Source: Planctomycetales bacterium (GTDB lineage: Bacteria; 4484-113). Taken from it: a stretch of 55,413 bases of DNA. The translations under genes and the position numbers were made by a program. Below the pieces are notes generated by a model. That model searched no databases and was not told where the DNA came from. It saw nothing but the letters and a program-made list of their open reading frames with translations. The stretch lies in NCBI GenBank assembly GCA_030606285.1, contig JAUWGS010000014.1, positions 1 through 55,413 of the forward strand, in the 5' to 3' direction. Each line of letters begins with the position of its first letter. Position 1 is the first letter of the stretch. Below are positions 6,603 to 12,780 of the stretch, in pieces.

Positions 6603-8138
6603 ATGTTTGCCAGAATTGAAACTGCGGCGCTAAAGGGGCTTACCGCCCGCGAGGTGTCCGTCGAGGTGGACATCAAGCGGGGGATGAGCGATTTCAGCCT
6701 TGTCGGGCTGCCCGACGCCAGCGTGAAGGAAGCCGAGAAGCGCGTGGAGTCCGCAATCCGCAACTCCGACCTGGAATACCCCTATGCGCGAACGACGATC
6801 AATCTCGCGCCGGCGGAGGTGCGCAAGACCGGCTCGTGGTACGACCTGCCGATTGCGTTGGGGATGCTTATGGCGTCGGGACAGGTGCCGACCGCCGCCT
6901 TAGACGACACGGTGACGCTGGGCGAGCTTTCATTGGACGGCAGCCTGCGGGCGGTGCCGGGCGTGCTTTCAGCCGCGCTGATGTGCAACAAGCGGAAGCG
7001 GTCGAAGATGTTAGTCCCGGCGGGCAACTCAGCCGAAGCGTCCTGCTTCGACGGGTTGACGGTATATCCGGTGAACCACCTGGCGGAGGCGGCGAGTTTT
7101 CTGCGCGGCGACATGCAGATTGAGCCGCAGCCCGTGATGTCCTTCACTGAGCTTTTAAAGCATGCGGCGTTTGAACTCGACTTCGCCGATGTTAAGGGGC
7201 AGGAACACGCCAAGCGCGCGCTGGAAGTCGCTGCGGCGGGCTGCCACAACGTGCTGATGATGGGCCCGCCGGGCTCGGGCAAGACGATGCTCTCGTCGCG
7301 CATGCCGTCGATTTTGCCGCCGCTTACGCAGGAAGAGGCCATTGAAGTCTCGTCGGTATACTCCGTTGCCGGACTGCTGGGCGAGGAGCGGCACCTTGTC
7401 ACCACCCGCCCCTTCCGCCATCCGCACCATACCATCTCCGGCCCCGGGCTCATCGGCGGCGGGACGATCCCGCAGCCCGGTGAGATCTCGATGGCCCACA
7501 ACGGCGTGCTGTTCCTCGACGAGATGATGGAGTTCCCCAAGGGCCTGCTAGAGCTGCTTCGCCAGCCGATGGAGGACGGCCAGATAACCATCTCGCGGGC
7601 GCAGCTTTCCTCCACGTTCCCCTCGCGCTTCATGCTGCTGGCCGCGACCAATCCCTGCCCTTGCGGGTACTACGGCGACCCAACGCGCCCCTGCCGCTGC
7701 ACGATGGGCGAGATACTCAACTACCGCAAGCGCCTGTCGGGGCCGCTGCTCGACCGCATCGACATCGTGCTGGAAGTGCCGCGCCTGACGATTGAGAAAA
7801 TCACCGGCCCGTCGGGGGAAACCAGCGCGCAGGTGCGCGAGCGGGTGCAGAAGGCGTGGACGCGGCAGCAAAAGCGCTTCCGGATGCGCCCCAAGCAGCG
7901 GCTGAATTCGCAGCTTCGCGCGGGGGATATCGAAAAGGCGTGCGTTTTAGACGAGGCGAGCACGAATCTGCTGAACCGGGCGCACGACCGGCTGGGCCTG
8001 ACGACGCGGGGCTACCAGAGCATCAAGCGGGTCGCCCGCACCATCGCCGACCTGGACGGAGCCGAGGTCATCAAGGTCTCCCACCTCGCCGAAGCCATCC
8101 AGTACCGCGCAGGGGAGGAACGGCTGAGGAATTTGTAG
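6603..8138 (+). CDS. comM: YifB/ComM family Mg-chelatase-like AAA+ ATPase
   Basis: A 511-aa protein. The N-terminal ~190 residues form the Lon-S5-like ChlI domain (KRGMSDFSLVGLPDASVKE). Then comes the AAA+ core with Walker A GPPGSGKT (about 221-228), Walker B LFLDEMMEF and sensor ATNPCPCGYYGD, and the C-terminal Mg-chelatase subdomain (LNRAHDRLGLTTRGYQSIKRVARTIADL-type region). In naturally competent bacteria ComM is a hexameric helicase promoting branch migration during transformation; in others the role is less clear. The start ATG is preceded by GGGGAGG and a strong promoter. It is monocistronic: a repeat region follows. Confidence 0.95.
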   Translation: MFARIETAALKGLTAREVSVEVDIKRGMSDFSLVGLPDASVKEAEKRVESAIRNSDLEYPYARTTINLAPAEVRKTGSWYDLPIALGMLMASGQVPTAALDDTVTLGELSLDGSLRAVPGVLSAALMCNKRKRSKMLVPAGNSAEASCFDGLTVYPVNHLAEAASFLRGDMQIEPQPVMSFTELLKHAAFELDFADVKGQEHAKRALEVAAAGCHNVLMMGPPGSGKTMLSSRMPSILPPLTQEEAIEVSSVYSVAGLLGEERHLVTTRPFRHPHHTISGPGLIGGGTIPQPGEISMAHNGVLFLDEMMEFPKGLLELLRQPMEDGQITISRAQLSSTFPSRFMLLAATNPCPCGYYGDPTRPCRCTMGEILNYRKRLSGPLLDRIDIVLEVPRLTIEKITGPSGETSAQVRERVQKAWTRQQKRFRMRPKQRLNSQLRAGDIEKACVLDEASTNLLNRAHDRLGLTTRGYQSIKRVARTIADLDGAEVIKVSHLAEAIQYRAGEERLRNL

Positions 8139-8180
8139 GGGCAAAACACGAAAAAACGCCCGCGTAATCGTTCCCCAATG

Positions 8181-8240
8181 GAGTACGCGGTGCTGACCAG
8201 CGCCGCTCCTAGCTGCTGGGCTAGTCAGCCCAGCCTACTC
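8181..8240 (+). repeat. Three-way-junction palindromic repeat, compact 60-bp copy
   Basis: Outer stem GAGTA/TACTC, hairpin 1 GGTGCT-GACC-AGCGCC, spacer GCTCCTA, hairpin 2 GCTGGGCT-AGTC-AGCCCAGC (8 perfect pairs). Flanks CCCCAATG and GGTTGCGG can extend the outer stem. It lies between comM and the convergent 427-aa gene, and is followed at about 8250-8280 by a GCCGCCCTACAG-ended fragment of the second repeat type. Confidence 0.8.
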
Positions 8241-8314
8241 GGTTGCGGAGCCTGCCGAAGGCCGGGTGGCCGCCCTACAGAATACAGCGCGGCTGCTTAT
8301 CGACGCCACCGTAA

Positions 8315-9598
8315 TTACTCACCGTCGCCGCCTTCGTCCTCGCCCTCCGGTTGCGGCTTCAGCGGCGGGTATTCGAATTCCTCGTACCTGGTGAGCCGAT
8401 GCTCGACTTTCTCGATATCACCGAACTCCCTCAGCCTCATATAATCGGAAAAGCTCACGAGGTCTCGCCAGGTCTTGCGACTATGCTGTTTGACCATTTC
8501 CTCTAGCTGCTCGCTGTGTCCGCTCCTATCACATATCGCATTTTGCAGCAGAAGATGAGTCTCTTTGATTTCCAGGCACGCTTGAACTCCCTTAGCGTTA
8601 CCCGCGCCCGCATACGCTTCGGCTGCCCGCTTATTGAGCAACCGTATCAGGTTGCAGGTCACAAGGCCCCGGATGCTCCCCTGTGCAGGTTCAAGACGTG
8701 CCAGGCGTACGACGAGCCGCTTGAGTTTGGAAAGCGCAGCAATAAACTCCTCGTCCGACATCTCGTCAGCAATGTACGCGTAGGTGTGCCTGATCTCTAA
8801 ATAATCCGGCTGAATCGGATCCAACACTATGTACCGACAAATCAGCACGGAAGGGACGGTCTCCGTCTGCACCACCCAGTGGTCGTAGATTACTTCTGTC
8901 AACGGAGCGACGGGAAAACTGAAGTTTTCAGCTGTCAAAGCCTCGTCTATCAGCGACAGTGTTTCCTCAAGTTCACCCCGTTCAGCCGCCGCAGTAGCAG
9001 CCAGCAGGCTGATGAAACCGTTTTGCGGCTGCAACCTTCGGAGATCGCTGACGCGCTGAACGAATTCGTCGGTATCGGGGTCCAGGCTTCGACAAGACCT
9101 GTAAGCGATTGGGGCATAGCTATCGTTGAATGAACTCATCTTGTTATGCGCGGCTTCAGCCTCACGCTCAGCCTCTTCCTTCGAAGGCTTCGCCGGGCCT
9201 GCGAACGACGAAACCGAATCCCAAAATAGCCAGCGTTCGAACCAGTATTCCGGGTTGTCAGAATACTGCTCGGCTTGGCCCGAAAAGAAGACGCGCAGCC
9301 GGTCCATGGCAAGCTCCGTGCTAAAGGCCATGGAAGCGAAACCTGACAGCTCTTCCAGCGGGTACATACAGCTACCGTAGAGCAACCACATATTCTCTTC
9401 GACAATCCGCAGACCGCTCTCCATCTTCCAGACCTTCTTGCCGACTTCGCTGAGTTCTGGTGGCGGGTCGATTGGCTTGGGCGTTCTTTTCTGGGAGCGG
9501 GTGTGCTGGACAATCACGCCAGAGCCGAATCCCAGCCCGAAGCACAGCGCAACTGCCGCGACTACGCCGATAATCGTGCCTATCCTGCGTGCTCGCAT
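8315..9598 (-). CDS. Membrane-anchored protein of unknown function, probably helical-repeat
   Basis: 427 aa. Residues about 7-30 form one transmembrane helix (IGTIIGVVAAVALCFGLGFG) after a basic MRARR start, so the protein is probably held in the inner membrane with its body outside. The rest is alpha-helical and Glu/Leu-rich, with spacing like TPR proteins (for example LLAATAAAERGELEETLSLI), but no clean repeat was defined. The C-terminal tail EGEDEGGDGE is acidic. I do not recognise a family. The start ATG lies 6 nt from a TATAAT box (9605-9610), suggesting a leaderless mRNA. The next two leftward genes, transcribed toward it, are also exported. Confidence 0.75.
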   Translation of the reverse strand: MRARRIGTIIGVVAAVALCFGLGFGSGVIVQHTRSQKRTPKPIDPPPELSEVGKKVWKMESGLRIVEENMWLLYGSCMYPLEELSGFASMAFSTELAMDRLRVFFSGQAEQYSDNPEYWFERWLFWDSVSSFAGPAKPSKEEAEREAEAAHNKMSSFNDSYAPIAYRSCRSLDPDTDEFVQRVSDLRRLQPQNGFISLLAATAAAERGELEETLSLIDEALTAENFSFPVAPLTEVIYDHWVVQTETVPSVLICRYIVLDPIQPDYLEIRHTYAYIADEMSDEEFIAALSKLKRLVVRLARLEPAQGSIRGLVTCNLIRLLNKRAAEAYAGAGNAKGVQACLEIKETHLLLQNAICDRSGHSEQLEEMVKQHSRKTWRDLVSFSDYMRLREFGDIEKVEHRLTRYEEFEYPPLKPQPEGEDEGGDGE

Positions 9599-9604
9599 GC
9601 AGCC

Positions 9605-9610
9605 ATTATA
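9605..9610 (-). promoter_or_regulatory. -10 box (TATAAT) 6 nt before the 427-aa gene
   Basis: A consensus TATAAT on the minus strand with only GGCTGC between it and the ATG. No good -35 is seen at the usual distance. It also falls just beyond the stop of the upstream STN-like gene, so it could give the downstream gene its own leaderless transcript. Confidence 0.5.
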
Positions 9611-9638
9611 GCTTTAGCGTTGGAAACTACACTCCCGC

Positions 9639-10532
9639 CTATTCAACTCTGTCCGGCCAGATGACTATCTTTTCGAGGTTCACCGCGGTGAGGATGAGGT
9701 CGAGCGCGAGGTCGAACGGCACGTTCTCCAGGTTCATCGTCAGCGACCCGATGCCCTCGCGCGGGATGGTGGCCTGGAAGACGTCGGCTCCGCGAAACTC
9801 GCCGGGAAGCGTGGCGCTTGCGGGAGGTGGCGGCAGCTCGCCGCTGCCCGGGCCGCCGGGACGCCGCCTGCCGCCGGTAGGATCGTCGCTCCAGTAGGGG
9901 TCGAGGATGATGGTCACGCCGCTGATCTCGCTCATGAACATCAGCACTTCGCGGAAGTCCGCGCCGTTTAGATTTAGGTTCACCAGGATGTCCGAATACC
10001 TATACTTCGTCTCGAACGGCGGCAGCCGGTAGTCGCCCTCGGCGTAACCCCCGCCCACCCCCATGCGCGGATAGTCCTCGTCGGTAGCGATGGCGCGCGA
10101 AGCGCTTCCCTTCAGCGGCTCGTCGGTGCCCTGCGTGATGACGAGGATCACGTTCTCGCGGTCGGGCAGCGCGTCGCTCGTCGGCGCTTCGGAAAGCCCA
10201 AACGTCCCGCCGGCAAGCGAGCGCGAGACTGCCACCTCAGCGCCGCCTTCCGCGGGTGTTATCTCGATGCGCTGCGCCCAGTATCCGTCGAGCAGCTTGC
10301 GCACCGGCTCGTCCACCGCCAGGCCTTTCACGCGGAAGCGCACCTTGAGCTTCGTCTCCGTTACGTCAGAGTATTCGCTGCCCGCGAAATACAGGCAATC
10401 CAGGCCCTGGCGGCTCATCATCACGGCCTTGCCCGGAATGATTGTCGTACGCGCACTGTCGCGCGCAGCGAATGATGCAGTGGCCAAAAGCGCCACCGCT
10501 GCGACAATTGTTACTATCAGGATGTTTCTCAT
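9639..10532 (-). CDS. Exported secretin-N/STN-like domain protein without a secretin channel
   Basis: 297 aa with signal peptide (residues 1-23, ending SFAA). Near residue 178 the sequence becomes ILVNLNLNGADFREVLMFM followed by SEISGVTIILDP, and at the end LTMNLENVPFDLALDLIL, the two halves of the STN/secretin N0-type fold seen in PilQ, GspD and TonB receptors. A Gly/Pro-rich insertion of about 50 residues separates the halves. The protein stops right after this domain, so there is no beta-barrel secretin. The N-terminal part (25-170) is not recognised. It lies 34 bp downstream of the DUF4384 gene and is probably co-transcribed. A role as periplasmic adaptor is inference. Confidence 0.7.
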   Translation of the reverse strand: MRNILIVTIVAAVALLATASFAARDSARTTIIPGKAVMMSRQGLDCLYFAGSEYSDVTETKLKVRFRVKGLAVDEPVRKLLDGYWAQRIEITPAEGGAEVAVSRSLAGGTFGLSEAPTSDALPDRENVILVITQGTDEPLKGSASRAIATDEDYPRMGVGGGYAEGDYRLPPFETKYRYSDILVNLNLNGADFREVLMFMSEISGVTIILDPYWSDDPTGGRRRPGGPGSGELPPPPASATLPGEFRGADVFQATIPREGIGSLTMNLENVPFDLALDLILTAVNLEKIVIWPDRVE

Positions 10533-10566
10533 GGTTTACTCACCATCCTTCATCACAGCCCAAAAA

Positions 10567-11682
10567 TCAGTCCACGCCGATGTTGAGCGCCGTCAGGTGC
10601 GCGCGCAGCTCCACCCGGCGGACTCTCAGCCCTCGGCTGGCGAACGGGTCGACTCTCAGCACGACGCGATTGCCACCGTACCGGATGTAGCCGTCAAGCG
10701 CGAATATCTCCGGCGGGTTGTCGTCGTAAAACTGCCAGTGGCGCGGCTGGTAGTCGTGGGTCACGGTCACACCGTTGAAGCGTATGCGAAGCGATGACCC
10801 TGCGTCATCGCCCAGCAGCCACCCGCCCAGCGATTCATCCACCGACATATACAGCAGCAAATAGATGTTCGGCGTGTGGACGGGGATGTCCTCCACGATG
10901 AACGTCAGCTCCATATCTCCGCCCGGCTCGACCAGCCAGTACTCGGCAGGTCCCAGCTCGGTAAAGCCGCTAAAGATCCCGGCGTCGGTGTAAACGGTGA
11001 GACCGCGCGAGAGGATCGCGTTGCCGTAAGGCTGGACGTACAGGTAACGGTCGCCCATCTCCCGGCTGTACCACGTGTGCGGCCAGCGGTAGAACGGGTC
11101 GTCGTCCACGTAATCGTAGGGGTAGCGCCCGCGCACGCTTTCGCGCACGCTAATCACCAGCCACTGCTCGCGGATGACGTTATACAGGCGCGCTTCCGGC
11201 GTGAATGGGTATTCGCACAGAGTCTTGAAGCTCGCATAACCGAGCGGAATGGAACTGAGCACGGCGCGCAGGTAGTCATCGCCCGCGGGTTCGCTGATCT
11301 CGGCGCTGAACGAGTAGCGGAAGCCTTCGCTTACGGCGCGGTTTTTCAGCACGACGCGCGCGATTCCGTCCGGCGCGTAGTCAATGATGCTTACGTATCC
11401 GCCGCGCCCGCCTTCAAACAGGATATCCAGCCTTTCGCCGACGGCCCACTCCTCGCGGTTGACTGACGTCTTGAACTCAAGGCTCGTGCGCGTGGAGTAA
11501 TCGGGGAACTTGTCCGGCGGATGGTAGTTGACGACCGGCCGCTCCGCCAGTTCCTGCGGCGTTATGCCTTTGACCGCGAACGAAGACTCGTCGCCGCGCA
11601 GGAAACGCTCCGCGCGCAGCGGCATGGCGCACAGAAGCAGAACTGAAATGCACGCGAACGCAACTGTCAGCGACCTCACCAT
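10567..11682 (-). CDS. Exported DUF4384 domain protein
   Basis: 371 aa with a signal peptide (MVRSLTVAFACISVLLLCAMPLRA). Residues about 55-150 fit DUF4384: after SLEFKTSVNREEWAVGERL comes a beta-sandwich core with GYVSIIDYAPDGIARVV. DUF4384 domains occur in secreted proteins and near caspase-like or kinase genes; their molecular role is not defined. The C-terminal half has many Tyr and Trp residues (for example YYWPHTWYSREMGDRYL-like stretches) and looks beta-rich. First gene of a probable operon with the STN-like protein. Upstream lies the 11683-12084 repeat region. Confidence 0.7.
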   Translation of the reverse strand: MVRSLTVAFACISVLLLCAMPLRAERFLRGDESSFAVKGITPQELAERPVVNYHPPDKFPDYSTRTSLEFKTSVNREEWAVGERLDILFEGGRGGYVSIIDYAPDGIARVVLKNRAVSEGFRYSFSAEISEPAGDDYLRAVLSSIPLGYASFKTLCEYPFTPEARLYNVIREQWLVISVRESVRGRYPYDYVDDDPFYRWPHTWYSREMGDRYLYVQPYGNAILSRGLTVYTDAGIFSGFTELGPAEYWLVEPGGDMELTFIVEDIPVHTPNIYLLLYMSVDESLGGWLLGDDAGSSLRIRFNGVTVTHDYQPRHWQFYDDNPPEIFALDGYIRYGGNRVVLRVDPFASRGLRVRRVELRAHLTALNIGVD

Positions 11683-11772
11683 CGCCCACCATTCTAATAG
11701 ACGCAGCGCACAATGTCTTGTTCGCAGGCCGCAGGTGGGTAAACCTGGAGACCGCCGCTCCGCACTCGCGCT

Positions 11773-11832
11773 GGGTAGGCCGGGCTAACCAGCCCGGCGA
11801 TTAGGAGCGGCGCTGGTGAGCACCGCCTACCC
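11773..11832 (-). repeat. Three-way-junction palindromic repeat, 60-bp copy with compensatory changes
   Basis: Minus strand: outer stem GGGTAGG/CCTACCC (other copies GAGTACG/CGTACTC), hairpin 1 GGTGCT-CACC-AGCGCC, spacer GCTCCTAATC, hairpin 2 GCCGGGCT-GGTT-AGCCCGGC. The A-T pair at position 2 of the outer stem has become G-C on both arms, and loop 2 differs while the stem is intact. Flanked by GGTTGGGG as in the other copies. Confidence 0.8.
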
Positions 11833-11846
11833 GGTTGGGGGCTTCT

Positions 11847-11958
11847 CTGTAGGGCGGCAACGCTCCGTCGCCAAAGTTGCTCTGGCGCGTCGGAGACTTG
11901 TATGCCGCCGTGACTCATCCCCAAACAAGACGGCGCGGTACAAGTCCGCGCCCTACAG
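11847..11958. repeat. GTAG...CTAC inverted-end element, 112 bp
   Basis: Begins CTGTAGGGCG and ends CGCGCCCTACAG, the same ends as the 166-240 element. The interior differs (GCAACG ... CGTCGGAGAC ... GACGGCGCGG) but has several GC-rich inverted segments. It lies 15 bp from a three-way-junction copy. Confidence 0.65.
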
Positions 11959-11967
11959 AAGATAAAG

Positions 11968-12029
11968 AGCCGGGCTGGTGAGTCGCCGACGCGCCATAGC
12001 GCTATGGCGACGGCGCGCCCGGCGTACTC
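11968..12029. repeat. Variant palindromic repeat with 18-bp perfect palindrome
   Basis: Shares the GCCGGGCTGGTGAG start and GGCGTACTC end with the three-way-junction family, but the centre is replaced by CGCCATAGC-GCTATGGCG (11992-12009), a perfect palindrome flanked by further complementary GTCGCCGACG/CGACGGCGCG blocks. Confidence 0.55.
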
Positions 12030-12084
12030 ATGGGATGGCGGGCAAGTCCCTACGGGGGAAGGTGCAGCATCGAAGCTGAGCTCC

Positions 12085-12675
12085 CTACTTGGTCGCCAGT
12101 CCTACGAAATGGCGCAATACCGTCAGGTCGTCGGTCATTTCCGGGTGGAACGTCAGGCCCAGGACGTTGCCCTTGCGCACTGCGACAATCTCGTCTCCCA
12201 GCCAGCCGAACGGCTCTGTGGGCTGCACCATGTGGGTTATCGCGGGCGCGCGGATGAACACTCCCGGCACCGTGCGTTCATCGCTGTCCAGCCGCAGGCG
12301 CACGCTTTGCTCAAACGAGTCCACCTGGCTGCCGTAGGCGTTGCGCGAAACGGTGATATTGAGAAGCCCCAGCGGAGCCACCTTCGAAGCTTCCTCGTCG
12401 AGCACCTCTGCGAGCATTATGATTCCGGCGCAGGTGCCCATCACCGGAGTGCCCGCCTGAGCCATCTTGCGCACGGCAGGCCAGAGCCCGTTTTCGTAAC
12501 CCAGAAGGGTCATCGTGGAGCTTTCCCCGCCAGGGATAACCAGCGCGTCCAACCCAGCCAGCTCCTCCGGCGAGTGAACCAGGCGCGTGCCGGCTCCCGC
12601 GCGATGGAATGCGTGCTTATGCGCGGCGAAGTTGCCCTGTAGCGCAATGATACCGATTGTGGGTTTGCCAGGCAC
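12085..12675 (-). CDS. pdxT: Pyridoxal 5'-phosphate synthase glutaminase subunit
   Basis: Hydrolyses glutamine and channels ammonia to PdxS for vitamin B6 synthesis. Class I amidotransferase triad: Cys82 in GTCAG, His177 and Glu179 in FHPEMTDD. The glycine-rich PGGESST (49-54) and the oxyanion region are normal, as is the length (196 aa). The start is a GTG at 12675 giving the usual opening KPTIGIIALQGNF. pdxS, often directly upstream, is not in the window. Divergent from the lipoprotein gene at 12781. Confidence 0.95.
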   Translation of the reverse strand: MPGKPTIGIIALQGNFAAHKHAFHRAGAGTRLVHSPEELAGLDALVIPGGESSTMTLLGYENGLWPAVRKMAQAGTPVMGTCAGIIMLAEVLDEEASKVAPLGLLNITVSRNAYGSQVDSFEQSVRLRLDSDERTVPGVFIRAPAITHMVQPTEPFGWLGDEIVAVRKGNVLGLTFHPEMTDDLTVLRHFVGLATK

Positions 12676-12780
12676 AGGTAGCTCTTTTGCAAAGGCTTCG
12701 GAAGTAATCTATACTGAACCTGAGACAATTTGCAAGCGTTGGGGTAAAATTACTCTAGCCCTGCGGGTAAGGAGAAGGCT

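Larger units (their letters stand above)
11683..12084. other. Gene-free stretch with three palindromic elements
   Basis: About 400 bp between the divergent-side DUF4384 gene and pdxT. It holds a compact three-way-junction copy (11773-11832), a long GTAG...CTAC element (11847-11958) and a variant copy with an 18-bp perfect palindrome (11968-12029). No coding frame looks real. Confidence 0.75.

Noticed and set aside
11992-12009. 18-bp palindrome considered as a regulatory operator of pdxT
   Set aside because: It lies beyond the 3' end of pdxT and inside a variant of the dispersed repeat, so a repeat origin explains it better.
12004-12642. A 212-codon plus-strand frame over pdxT
   Set aside because: pdxT on the other strand has a complete catalytic triad; the plus frame is an antisense artefact of GC-rich DNA.
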